Shown: piece after piece, positions 28,618-37,163 of the stretch
Position numbering within the stretch: position 1 is the first letter of the stretch
How the letters are laid out: the number at the start of each line of letters is the position of its first letter
Assembly: GCA_017398355.1 (NCBI GenBank)
Contig: JAFQGD010000057.1
Location: forward strand, 17,893 to 81,892
DNA length: 64,000 bases
Source: Akkermansia sp.
GTDB lineage: Bacteria > Verrucomicrobiota > Verrucomicrobiia > Verrucomicrobiales > Akkermansiaceae
Direction of reading: 5' to 3'
The notes under the pieces: generated by a model
The model's input: the letters and a program-made list of their open reading frames with translations, nothing else
Databases searched by the model: none
Told to the model about the DNA's origin: nothing
Position numbers and translations under genes: made by a program

Positions 28618-30168
28618 ATGAGTAGCATGAACACGAAAGATCTCACTCCCGTCGTTCCGCGCCGTTTCCGTTCCATCTTCTTCATGCTGGTGAGCTGCTT
28701 TGCCCTGTGGGGCCTGCTCAACAACATGACGGATAACTTGGTGCCGGCTTTCAAGAATATCTTTACCATCCCGCAAGAGCAGGCTGCGCTCGTGCAAGTC
28801 GCTTTCTATGGAGCGTATGCCGTGCTGGCCATCTTCGCCTCCATCCTCATCGAGGAATTTTCGTACAAGAAAGGCGTACTCATCGGTTTGGGTGTATACA
28901 TCATGGGCGCATTGGCCTACATTCCCGCCTGCATTAACCAAAGTTTCGAGATTTACTTTGTTGCCATCTTTGTGGTAGCCGCCGGTTGCTCCGTTTTGGA
29001 AACCACATGCAACCCGTACGTCATTTCATTGGGGCCGGAGAAAACAGCCGTACGCCGCCTCAATTTTGCACAAGCCTTTAACCCCGTAGGCTCCATTTGC
29101 GGTATTTTGCTGGCACAGCAACTCATCCTCAGCAATCTGAACCCCGCCACGGCCGATGAACGCGCCGTCATGCCCGCAGAACAGCTCAAAGAAATTGTCC
29201 ACAGCGAGCTTTTCTGGGTATGCGCCCCCTATGTAGGCCTGTGCGCCATCGCTTTCCTCATCTGGCTTTTCTTCCTGCGTGCCAAGGAAGAGCAGCCCGC
29301 CGCTGAGGCCGAAGCCACGACAACCGACCGCAAGGGTGGCTTGCGCGTACTCATTGCGGCTCTGTTTGCCATTGTGCCCCTCACCGCTCTTTACTTCATC
29401 TTCCCGGACATGGACAAGGTACACTGGATTCTTTACGGAACCTTGGGACCGATTGTGTACCTGTTCTTGGTGAGAAATTACCGCGCCATGCTTTTCTCCC
29501 TACTGCGCCAGCCACGCTACTGGTGTGGTGTCATCGCCCAGTTCTTCTACGTAGGTGTGCAAATTGCCGCTTGGACCTACTTGAACGTATACTGCTGCAA
29601 GGAGCTTGGTGTCACCCCGGCCACCGCCGCCACATACTACCTCATCTCCATCACCCTCTTCATCGTCTGCCGCTGGGTAGCCACCTACTACATGAAGAAG
29701 TTTAATCCCGCCAGCATGATGAGCTTGTTTGCCATTGCGGCTATTGCCACTTGCGCTGGGGTCATTTATCTGCCGTCTGACATTCTGTTCAGCATCGGGG
29801 GGCTTGGCTTCTCTGCCAATGTGATAAGCCTGATTGCCATGTCCGGCTGCATGAGCCTGATGTTCCCAACCATCTACGGCATTGCCTTGGGCGGATTGAA
29901 TCAGCGGGATGTAAAGCTGGGTGCAGCCGGGCTCATCATGGCCATCTTGGGTGGAGCTCTCATCACCCCGTGGATGGCCGGCATCATTGGCGATGCCGAG
30001 GGCTTCTGGCTCTGCCTCACCTCCGGGTTCGACAGCACTTGGGATACAAACTTGGGCACCAGCTCGGCAGCGGTACGCGCATCGTTCATCGTGCCCGCCA
30101 TTTGTTTCAGCGTAGTGCTGGTATATAGCCTCATCTTCCGCAAACCCACCACTTCTTCCGAGCAATAA
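28618..30168 (+). CDS. fucP: L-fucose:proton symporter
   Basis: 516 residues, major facilitator fold with twelve predicted helices. It matches the FucP/GlcP group: FALWGLLNNMTDNLVPAF in TM1, the second helix beginning VQVAFYGAYAVLAIFASIL, and ETTCNPYVISLGPEKTAVRRLNFAQAFNPVGSI (conserved segment at about residues 125-157). In E. coli FucP, the proton-coupling Asp lies in TM1, and Asp in NNMTDNL fits. It is somewhat longer than E. coli FucP owing to an inter-domain loop (about 220-240). Position before fucI supports fucose as substrate. An ATG at 28627 is an alternative start. Confidence 0.9.
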   Translation: MSSMNTKDLTPVVPRRFRSIFFMLVSCFALWGLLNNMTDNLVPAFKNIFTIPQEQAALVQVAFYGAYAVLAIFASILIEEFSYKKGVLIGLGVYIMGALAYIPACINQSFEIYFVAIFVVAAGCSVLETTCNPYVISLGPEKTAVRRLNFAQAFNPVGSICGILLAQQLILSNLNPATADERAVMPAEQLKEIVHSELFWVCAPYVGLCAIAFLIWLFFLRAKEEQPAAEAEATTTDRKGGLRVLIAALFAIVPLTALYFIFPDMDKVHWILYGTLGPIVYLFLVRNYRAMLFSLLRQPRYWCGVIAQFFYVGVQIAAWTYLNVYCCKELGVTPATAATYYLISITLFIVCRWVATYYMKKFNPASMMSLFAIAAIATCAGVIYLPSDILFSIGGLGFSANVISLIAMSGCMSLMFPTIYGIALGGLNQRDVKLGAAGLIMAILGGALITPWMAGIIGDAEGFWLCLTSGFDSTWDTNLGTSSAAVRASFIVPAICFSVVLVYSLIFRKPTTSSEQ

Positions 30169-30195
30169 ACCATTTAACCCCAAAATAAAACGTAT

Positions 30196-31977
30196 ATGAA
30201 ATACGACACATTACCGACCATCGGTATCCGCCCCACGATTGACGGTCGCCGCCTCGGCGTCCGCGAATCCCTGGAGGATCAGACCATGAACATGGCCAAG
30301 GCTGCAGCAGCCTTGATTGAAGCCAATGTTACCCACGCTAACGGCCAGCCCGTTAAGTGTGTGATTGCCGACACCACTATCGGTGGCCCGGCCGAGGCCG
30401 CAGCATGCAACCAAAAGTTTGCAGAAAACAACGTAGGCTGCTCCCTTATCGTGACTCCCTGCTGGTGCTACATCACCGAAACTTTTGAGACTGATGCCAC
30501 CACCCCCAAAGCCATCTGGGGCTTCAATGGCACCGAGCGCCCCGGCGCTGTGTACCTGGCCGCTGCTCTGGCCGGCTATGCCCAGAAGGGCGTTCCCGCA
30601 TTCTCCATCTACGGACACGATGTGCAAGATGCAGATGACACCACCATCCCCGAAGACGTGGCAGAAAAGATTCTGCGCTTTGCCCGCGCAGGCCTCACCG
30701 TAGCAACCCTGCGCGGCAAGGGCTATCTCTCCATCGGTGGTTGCTCCATGGGCATTGCCGGTTCTATCCTTGACCACTCCTTCTGGGAAGCCTACTTGGG
30801 CATGCGCGTGCAGCCGGTAGACATGACGGAAGTACGCCGCCGCATGGAGCTGGGTATCTACGATAAGGCTGAGTTTGACCTTGCTATGGAATGGGCCAAG
30901 AAGTATGTGAAGATTGGGCCGGATCGCAACCGCCCCGACCTCGTGCTCTCCCCCGAGGAGAAGGAACGCACGCTGCGCGAAAGCATCCTCATGACCATCA
31001 TCTTCCGCGACATGATGCACGGCAACCCCTACCTCAAGACCATCGACCGCGAGGAAGAGGGCCTGGGCTTCAACGCCATTTGCGGTGGCTTCCAAGGTCA
31101 GCGCCACTGGACGGACTTCTACCCCAACGGCGACATGGCAGAATCCCTCCTCAACAGCACTTTCGACTGGAATGGTCCGCGCGAAGCCATCCCCTTTGCC
31201 ACGGAAAATGATGCCATGAACGGCGTGTGCATGCTCCTGCTGCACCAACTCACCGGCCGCGCTGCCTGTTTCTCCGATATCCGCACCTACTGGAGCCCCG
31301 CTGCCGTGAAACGCGTGACCGGCTACACCATGGAAGGCCTTGCCAAAGATGGCATCATGCACCTCATCAACTCCGGCTCCACCGCTCTGGACGGCAACAT
31401 GCACTCCACCGCTCCTGATGGCACCCCCATCATGAAGAAGACGGGCGAGACCACCCAGGCCGACATCGAGGCCATGATGGGTGCTTCCGAATGGTGCCCC
31501 GCCAACCGCGAGTACTTCCGCGGCGGTGGCTACAGCCTGCACTTCGTCTCCAAGGGCAATGTACCCGTGACGATGATTCGTATGAACCTGGTGAAGGGCC
31601 AAGGCCCCGTGCTCACCATCGTAGAAGGCTGGACCTGCGACCTGCCGCAGGATGTGAACGACAAGCTCGACCAGCGCACCGACCCGGGTTGGCCCACCAC
31701 CTGGTTTGCACCGCGCCTCACCGGCAAGGGCGGATTCAAGGATGTGTACACCGTCATGGCCAACATGGGTGCCAACCACGGCGCTTGGACCTACGGCCAC
31801 ATCGGTGCCGACATCATCACCTTGGCTTCCATGCTGCGTATCCCCGTGTATGCCCACAACGTGCCCGAGGACAAGGTATACCGCCCCGCCGCTTGGGATC
31901 TCTTCGGCACAGCCGACCCCGAGGGTGCAGACTTCCGCGCCTGCGCCAACTTCGGCCCGATTTACGGCAAGTACTAA
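30196..31977 (+). CDS. fucI: L-fucose isomerase
   Basis: 593 residues, the FucI length. It converts L-fucose to L-fuculose using manganese. Family segments are plain: [62 protein letters not shown] and ENDAMNGV, the last two carrying metal-site acids. It sits 27 bp after fucP, in one unit. In a gut bacterium the sugar probably comes from host mucin glycans; this source is inference. Confidence 0.97.
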   Translation: MKYDTLPTIGIRPTIDGRRLGVRESLEDQTMNMAKAAAALIEANVTHANGQPVKCVIADTTIGGPAEAAACNQKFAENNVGCSLIVTPCWCYITETFETDATTPKAIWGFNGTERPGAVYLAAALAGYAQKGVPAFSIYGHDVQDADDTTIPEDVAEKILRFARAGLTVATLRGKGYLSIGGCSMGIAGSILDHSFWEAYLGMRVQPVDMTEVRRRMELGIYDKAEFDLAMEWAKKYVKIGPDRNRPDLVLSPEEKERTLRESILMTIIFRDMMHGNPYLKTIDREEEGLGFNAICGGFQGQRHWTDFYPNGDMAESLLNSTFDWNGPREAIPFATENDAMNGVCMLLLHQLTGRAACFSDIRTYWSPAAVKRVTGYTMEGLAKDGIMHLINSGSTALDGNMHSTAPDGTPIMKKTGETTQADIEAMMGASEWCPANREYFRGGGYSLHFVSKGNVPVTMIRMNLVKGQGPVLTIVEGWTCDLPQDVNDKLDQRTDPGWPTTWFAPRLTGKGGFKDVYTVMANMGANHGAWTYGHIGADIITLASMLRIPVYAHNVPEDKVYRPAAWDLFGTADPEGADFRACANFGPIYGKY

Positions 31978-31990
31978 CACTCCGTACCAC

Positions 31991-32035
31991 ACCCGCTCTG
32001 TCGCCCTTGGGTGGCAGGGCGGGTTTACTCTTTTT
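31991..32035 (+). terminator. Probable terminator after fucI
   Basis: A 12-bp stem with two G-T pairs (31991-32002 with 32013-32024) is followed by TTACTCTTTTT. It would separate fucP-fucI from the glycosyltransferase genes, or attenuate read-through. Confidence 0.65.
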
Positions 32036-32043
32036 GGCCTGCA

Positions 32044-33156
32044 ATGAACCCAAAGTACAAGAAAATCTACACCTGTACCCCGGTAGCTTTTCACGCGAAC
32101 AAGTGGTTTTTCATTCGCGACACCGGGCTCATTACCCGCACCTTGCAGGCCATGGGGGTAGAGAGCAAAGTCATCATGCCCCTCCCCTACTATGAAGATG
32201 ACTCACGCGATAGTCTCATCCGCACAGAATACGCTCATTTATCATCTACGGAGTGGTGGAAATCATTGCAGATAGATGCACTGGTTCTTTACTCCTGGGG
32301 AGCCCCCCGCTACCGCAAAATTGCCAAAGCCATACGCCAAGCCGGTATAAAACTCATCATCCATGTTGACACGTCGGGGAATTTCCGCCCCACATTTCCG
32401 CCGGGCACTCCGCTATTCCGCAAAATCTTCACCCACCTTCGCATCAGGCTTCAAGACATTTTACGCTCCAAACATTTATCTTATGCCGATGTATTAACCA
32501 TGAGCGAGCCCGTTGCAAAGGTGATAAGTAGCAGATTATTTTATGGAAAATTCATTGAAGAAAAGTGCTATCCCATGCCATGTCCGGTGGCAGCACACTT
32601 CAATTATGAAGGGCAAACAAAAGAAACCAGGATTTTGGCAGTAGGGCGCTGGGATGATGCCGTGAAAAGGCCCCAAATGTTGATGGATACGCTTTCTCAC
32701 TTCTACCAACTGGGGGGCTGCGCTGAAACGATGATATGCGGCCCCTACGGCGATGACATGAAGGCTTGGTATCACGCCTTGCCGGAAGAAACAAAAAAGA
32801 AAATCACCATCAAAGGACCCACAGACAACACAGAGCTGCGTGATTTGTACTGCCGCTCCCAAATCGTCATCTGCACCTCTGTATCGGAAGGAACACACAT
32901 CGTCTCCGCAGAAGCCTTATGCTGCGGTTGTTCAGTTGTCGTCTCCAACAGGCCAAGACCCCTGCGAAACGTTTTGTGGTATACCTGCAAAAATTCCGGT
33001 ACGATTTCGGAAGAAGATACTCCCCTTTCATTAGCTAAAGCCCTTCAGCACGAACTTAGTCTCTGGAAAAATGGAGAAAGAAACCCTCACTTTATTGCAG
33101 ACACTTGGCAACCTTGTTTCCGTATAGATAAAGCTTTCAATAACATACTTAAATAA
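32044..33156 (+). CDS. Glycosyltransferase, GT4-like (copy A)
   Basis: 370 residues from the ATG at 32044; a GTG at 32011 lies inside the terminator hairpin and is rejected. The N-terminal half starts YTCTPVAFHANKWFFIRDTGL. The C-terminal half has the nucleotide-sugar EX7E motif in SEGTHIVSAEALCCGCSVV (near 285-300). It is a clear paralogue of the gene at 34597-35697, sharing motifs throughout. Its sequence is visibly more AT-rich than that copy and its neighbours. Predicted cytosolic enzyme; donor and acceptor unknown. The fuculose kinase gene lies between the copies. Confidence 0.8.
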   Translation: MNPKYKKIYTCTPVAFHANKWFFIRDTGLITRTLQAMGVESKVIMPLPYYEDDSRDSLIRTEYAHLSSTEWWKSLQIDALVLYSWGAPRYRKIAKAIRQAGIKLIIHVDTSGNFRPTFPPGTPLFRKIFTHLRIRLQDILRSKHLSYADVLTMSEPVAKVISSRLFYGKFIEEKCYPMPCPVAAHFNYEGQTKETRILAVGRWDDAVKRPQMLMDTLSHFYQLGGCAETMICGPYGDDMKAWYHALPEETKKKITIKGPTDNTELRDLYCRSQIVICTSVSEGTHIVSAEALCCGCSVVVSNRPRPLRNVLWYTCKNSGTISEEDTPLSLAKALQHELSLWKNGERNPHFIADTWQPCFRIDKAFNNILK

Positions 33157-33172
33157 CAAAAAAAACAACACT

Positions 33173-34588
33173 ATGTCTTACGTACTTTGCTTAGATTGCG
33201 GTGCCACCAATGTGCGCGCCATTCTTGTGGATGACAAAGGCCAACTTGTGGCCAAAGCCAGCCAACCGAACGCAACGGATACCGGGTCAGAGAACCCGCA
33301 GTACCATGTATGGAATGCAGAGCGCATCCTCAACCAGCTTGCGGAATGCAGCCGCCAAATTCTGCCACAGATAGACCCGGCGCAGGTACGTGGCATCACC
33401 ATCACCACCTTTGGTGTGGATGGTGCCCTCGTTGATGAGAAGGGCGAGCTTCTCTACCCGGTCATTTCCTGGAAATGCCCCCGCACAGCCGAGGTGATGA
33501 AGCAGGTGGCAAAGTACCTCCCGCAGCAAAAGCTCAATCAGATATCAGGTGTGGGCGAATTCGCCTTCAACACCATCTACAAGCTCATCTGGCTCAAAGA
33601 AAACCGCCCGGAGCTACTGGAGCAGGCCCATGCGTGGCTCTTCATCTCCAATATCCTGGCTCACCGCCTGACGGGTATCATGGCCACCGATCGCACCATG
33701 GCCGGCACCTCTCAGATGACAGATTTGAACACCGGCGACTGGAGCGATGAAATCCTCAACACCATCGGTGTACGCAAGAGCCTCTTCCCGCCCATGATCA
33801 ACGCCGGCGAAGTCACCGGCACCCTCACCCCGGAAGCCGCGCAACTGCTGGGCTTGCCGGCAGGGGTTCCCGTTATCTCCACCGGACACGATACCCAGTT
33901 TGCCCTCTTCGGCAGTGGCGTAAAAGAGAACCAGCCATTCCTTTCCAGCGGCACATGGGAAATCCTTATGCTGCGCACCGCCAAAGCTGCTCTGGGAGCA
34001 GATGACTACGCAGCAGGCGCTACCGTCGAATACGACAGCAAGGCAGGTCTCCTCAACCCCGGTTTGCAATGGATTGCCAGCGGCATCATCGAATGGGTCA
34101 AAGCCACCTGCTACAACGGCGAAAACTACGACACCATGGATGCTGAAGCCGCGTCCATTCCCCCGGGCTGCGAGGGTGTCAAGCTCATCCCCAACTTCCT
34201 GCCCAGCGATCCCGTGCCGGGCAGCATTGAGGGTCTCATCCTTGGGCGCACGCGCGGCCACATCTACCGCGCCGCCATGGAAGCCCTCACCCTGCGCCTC
34301 AAGAACCGCCTGCAAAAGCTGGAAAAAGTCGGTGGATTCCAAGCCACGGAACTCTTGCTGGTGGGCGGTGGAGCTCGCAACAAAATCTGGACACAGATGC
34401 GCGCCGACATCCTCGGGCTACCCATCATGGTGGCCAAGGTATCAGAAAGCACCGTTCTGGGAGCCGCCATGTATGCCTTTGCCGGGGCCGGGGTCTACCC
34501 CACCCCGGAGGCCTGCCGAGATGCTTTCGGTATCGACTACGAGACGACCCTCCCCGGAGAACAGCAAAGCGCATACGCCCTGCTCTAA
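33173..34588 (+). CDS. FGGY-family sugar kinase (rhamnulokinase type; probable fuculokinase)
   Basis: 471 residues. FGGY kinases phosphorylate sugars or polyols with ATP. The N-terminal phosphate loop is LCLDCGATNVRAILVDD, with the catalytic Asp region TTFGVDGALVDEKG. ISTGHDTQFALFGSG, SSGTWEILML and GGGARNKIWTQMRADIL are the C-terminal ATP-site signatures. Details such as TSQMTDLNTGDWSDE look closer to rhamnulokinase (RhaB) than to E. coli FucK. Since fucP and fucI are upstream and no rhamnose isomerase is present, L-fuculose is the likely substrate. Gut Bacteroidetes use similar kinases for fucose, so this is plausible. Confidence 0.85.
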   Translation: MSYVLCLDCGATNVRAILVDDKGQLVAKASQPNATDTGSENPQYHVWNAERILNQLAECSRQILPQIDPAQVRGITITTFGVDGALVDEKGELLYPVISWKCPRTAEVMKQVAKYLPQQKLNQISGVGEFAFNTIYKLIWLKENRPELLEQAHAWLFISNILAHRLTGIMATDRTMAGTSQMTDLNTGDWSDEILNTIGVRKSLFPPMINAGEVTGTLTPEAAQLLGLPAGVPVISTGHDTQFALFGSGVKENQPFLSSGTWEILMLRTAKAALGADDYAAGATVEYDSKAGLLNPGLQWIASGIIEWVKATCYNGENYDTMDAEAASIPPGCEGVKLIPNFLPSDPVPGSIEGLILGRTRGHIYRAAMEALTLRLKNRLQKLEKVGGFQATELLLVGGGARNKIWTQMRADILGLPIMVAKVSESTVLGAAMYAFAGAGVYPTPEACRDAFGIDYETTLPGEQQSAYALL

Positions 34589-34596
34589 CCCCCACC

Positions 34597-35697
34597 ATGC
34601 CCAAGCAAGAGTTTCACAAAGTGTACACCTGTACACCCGTGGCCTTTCACGCAGATGCCCGTTTCTTCACGCGCGACACGGGGCTCGTGAGCCGCACCCT
34701 GCGCGGCTTGGGCTATGAAAGCAAAACCATCATGCCCCTCCCTTGGCACGCGGATGATGAAAAAGAACACATCATCCGCGTGGCACCGGCAGCTCTACGT
34801 TCTGTCAAATGGTGGCGCAAACAGGGGATTGATGCCCTCGTTCTTTATTCCTGGGGAGACCCCCGCTACACCCTCATCGCCCGGGCTATTCACAAGGCAG
34901 GTGTCAAACTCATCCTGCAGCTGGATTTCAACGGCCATTTTCTCAAAGCCGAAAAATTCCCCCGTTTTCTGCGGGAATACGCGGTCAACTTCCTCCGCGC
35001 ACGCCACCTGAGCTATGCAGATGCCATTGCAGCCTCTCCGGTAGCCAAGGTCTACCTGCAGGGGCACCCTAGGTATGGCCACAGCATTGCAGACAAATGC
35101 CACACCATGCCCACCGCTGTCGATTCCCGCTTTGCCTATGCCGGGGCGCCGAAGGAACGGCGCGTCATCTGCGTGGGGGATTGGGAAGCCGCCGTCAAAC
35201 GCCCGGCTTTCATGCGTGAAACCATTCAACTGCTCCTAGAGCAGGATGCCGGGGTGAAAGTGGACATCTGCGGGCCCTTCGGTGCGGCATGCGCAGCCTG
35301 GTGGCAAGCGCTCCCCCCGCAGCAGCGCGAGCGCACCCACCTGCTGGGCGCCGTGAGCCACGCAGAGCTACCCGCCCTTTATAATCGCGCCCAGGTTTCC
35401 TTGTGTACCTCCGAAAGCGAAGGCACCCACGGCGTTTCCGCAGAGGCACTCTGCTGCGGTTGTTCGGTTGTCACCACCAACCGAGAACGCTTGCGCATGG
35501 TCCATTGGTATACAACGAGGGATTCCGGCACCATCTCCGCAGATGACACCCCGGCCTCCCTTTGCGATGCCATCCTGAATGAACTCTATGCTTGGCTGTG
35601 CCACCGGCGCGACCCGCACGGCATTGCTGCATCATGGCAACCTGTATTCCACACTGAACAAACGCTTCCCCGTATCCTACATGCAATAAAGGGATAA
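34597..35697 (+). CDS. Glycosyltransferase, GT4-like (copy B)
   Basis: 366 residues. The N terminus YTCTPVAFHADARFFTRDTGL and the EX7E segment SEGTHGVSAEALCCGCSVV (near 280-295) match copy A (32044-33156) almost residue for residue in those blocks, with weaker similarity between. It starts 8 bp after the kinase stop, so it is in the same unit. GC content is higher than copy A. No transmembrane helix or signal. The acceptor is unknown; a cell-surface glycan using fucose-derived precursors is one idea without direct support. Confidence 0.8.
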   Translation: MPKQEFHKVYTCTPVAFHADARFFTRDTGLVSRTLRGLGYESKTIMPLPWHADDEKEHIIRVAPAALRSVKWWRKQGIDALVLYSWGDPRYTLIARAIHKAGVKLILQLDFNGHFLKAEKFPRFLREYAVNFLRARHLSYADAIAASPVAKVYLQGHPRYGHSIADKCHTMPTAVDSRFAYAGAPKERRVICVGDWEAAVKRPAFMRETIQLLLEQDAGVKVDICGPFGAACAAWWQALPPQQRERTHLLGAVSHAELPALYNRAQVSLCTSESEGTHGVSAEALCCGCSVVTTNRERLRMVHWYTTRDSGTISADDTPASLCDAILNELYAWLCHRRDPHGIAASWQPVFHTEQTLPRILHAIKG

Positions 35698-35714
35698 TCA
35701 GGAACAATAATACT

Positions 35715-35776
35715 GCGTTATTTGCCGCGAAAAACCAGGCATTACCACTTGCGCTTGAAAAGTGGTATTCTAACGC
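35715..35776. other. Nested inverted repeats between the fucose unit and kdsA
   Basis: Outer arms GCGTTA (35715-35720) and TAACGC (35771-35776) enclose a perfect 8-bp hairpin (35743-35750 with 35760-35767, 9-nt loop). It has no T tract. It could be a terminator, an operator or a small folded RNA. It lies just upstream of the kdsA promoter. Confidence 0.35.
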
Positions 35777-35795
35777 GAATCCTCCGAATTCTATC

Positions 35796-35824
35796 TTGAC
35801 TTTGGAGTACACTTGCGACATAAT
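35796..35824 (+). promoter_or_regulatory. Promoter of the kdsA-lpt-hemC operon
   Basis: TTGACT (35796-35801) and CATAAT (35819-35824), 17 bp apart, predict a leader of about 17 nt before the ATG at 35848. Confidence 0.7.
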
Positions 35825-35847
35825 GCTCAAGGTAAGCTCATCTCACT

Positions 35848-36666
35848 ATGTCTTTCTACATTCAGAACATCGAAATCGGCGGCGAAAAGCCATTTTATCT
35901 ACTGGGACCCTGCTCTTTGGAGAAAGAGGAATTTGCTTGGGAAATGGCACGTAGCATCAAGGAAATCTGCACACGCCTGAATGTTCCCTTCATCTTCAAA
36001 GCCTCATACGACAAAGCCAACCGCACCAGCGTGAAGAGCTTCCGTGGCTTGGGCATCCAGGAAGGTTGTCGCATTCTCTCTGAAATCGGCAAGGAATTGC
36101 AAGTCCCCGTGGTAACGGATGTGCACACAGAGGAACAGGCTGAATACGCTGCACAATACGTTGATTTGCTGCAAATTCCGGCATTCCTCTGCCGCCAGAG
36201 CGATCTGCTGGAAGCTTGCGCAAAAACCGGCAAGCCGGTCAACATCAAAAAAGGTCAATTCTTAGCACCTTGGGACTGCAAGAATATCTGCGAAAAAATG
36301 CTCGCTTTCGGCTGCGAAAAGTTTATGCTTTGCGAACGCGGCACCAGCTTCGGGTATAACAACTTGGTGGTCGATATGCGCGGCATGTACTGGATGAAGC
36401 AATTCGGCTATCCGGTCGTATTCGATGCCACTCACTCCGTGCAGCGCCCGGGTGGCTTAGGTGGTGCAACCGGTGGAGACCGCGAGCTTGCCCCTGTGCT
36501 GGCTAATGCCGCCATGGCCGTGGGTGTGGACGGTGTCTTCATGGAGGTACACAAGGACCCGGACAACGCCCTGAGCGACGGCCCCAACCAGGTACGCTTG
36601 GACGACTTGGAAAAAGTACTGACCAACCTACAGCTGGTGCGGGAAGCATACAGCCGCATGTCCTGA
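35848..36666 (+). CDS. kdsA: 2-dehydro-3-deoxyphosphooctonate aldolase (Kdo-8-phosphate synthase)
   Basis: 272 residues. It condenses arabinose-5-P and PEP to Kdo-8-P, the first committed Kdo step for LPS. Motifs: FYLLGPCSLE, FKASYDKANRTS, VVTDVHTEEQAEYAA, QIPAFLCRQSDLL, VNIKKGQFLAPWD, FDATHSVQRPGG and GVFMEVHKDPDNALSDGPNQ. Cys14 or so of the GPCSLE segment suggests the metal-dependent class is possible, though this was not resolved. It heads an operon continuing into LPS export genes, a logic also seen in proteobacterial kdsC-lptCAB clusters. Confidence 0.96.
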   Translation: MSFYIQNIEIGGEKPFYLLGPCSLEKEEFAWEMARSIKEICTRLNVPFIFKASYDKANRTSVKSFRGLGIQEGCRILSEIGKELQVPVVTDVHTEEQAEYAAQYVDLLQIPAFLCRQSDLLEACAKTGKPVNIKKGQFLAPWDCKNICEKMLAFGCEKFMLCERGTSFGYNNLVVDMRGMYWMKQFGYPVVFDATHSVQRPGGLGGATGGDRELAPVLANAAMAVGVDGVFMEVHKDPDNALSDGPNQVRLDDLEKVLTNLQLVREAYSRMS

Positions 36667-36683
36667 TTTTCCCCTTCCCCGGC

Positions 36684-37163
36684 GTGAAAAAAGCATGCAC
36701 CATATTGAGTCTTGCCACAGCGGTAGCCTGCGTGCAGCCGCTGTGGGGGGCTGACCCTAAGGATGACGTGAGCCAAAAAGAGTTCCCGGCGCTACAACTT
36801 CTTCCGGAAGGAAGTGTAGTGAAGGGAATTGTTCTTCCCCGCTACGAGAATCACCGTGTATCCACACTGATGATAGCCGACCATCTGCGAGTGGATTCAC
36901 GCACCATGGTCTCCATGAAAAACATCCGCGCTGAGCTTTATTCCACCTCCGGAGAAATCACATCCGTTATTTGCGGAGAGGCACAGTATGACTTCTCCAC
37001 ATCGCGGCTCACGGCAGATGAGAATTCAGCCATTAAGGACCCGCGTTTTTCGGCAAAAGGAGCGGGTGTAACATTTAGCATCCGCACCCGGTTGGGGCTC
37101 TTGAAAGGGCCGGTACGGACGACATTTTCTACTTCCGCATTCTCTTCCGGCAAAAGCAAATGA
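36684..37163 (+). CDS. LptC-like periplasmic LPS export protein
   Basis: 159 residues from a GTG at 36684. An N-terminal signal peptide or anchor (KKACTILSLATAVACVQPLWG) is followed by a single small beta-rich domain: IVLPRYENHRVSTLMIADHLRV, NIRAELYSTSGEITSVICGEAQYD and LTADENSAIKDPRFSAKGAGVTF. This beta-jellyroll pattern and the position just before an OstA/LptA protein and LptB support LptC, although overall sequence identity to E. coli LptC looks low. The stop overlaps the next start (ATGA at 37160-37163). Confidence 0.65.
   Translation: MKKACTILSLATAVACVQPLWGADPKDDVSQKEFPALQLLPEGSVVKGIVLPRYENHRVSTLMIADHLRVDSRTMVSMKNIRAELYSTSGEITSVICGEAQYDFSTSRLTADENSAIKDPRFSAKGAGVTFSIRTRLGLLKGPVRTTFSTSAFSSGKSK

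Noticed and set aside
32011..32043. GTG at 32011 as start of glycosyltransferase copy A
   Set aside because: It lies in the terminator hairpin after fucI and the added residues have no counterpart in copy B, which starts at the position matching the ATG at 32044.
30211..32094. A 627-codon open frame opposite fucI
   Set aside because: Antisense shadow of fucI with the same Gly/Val/His-rich composition and no recognisable domain.
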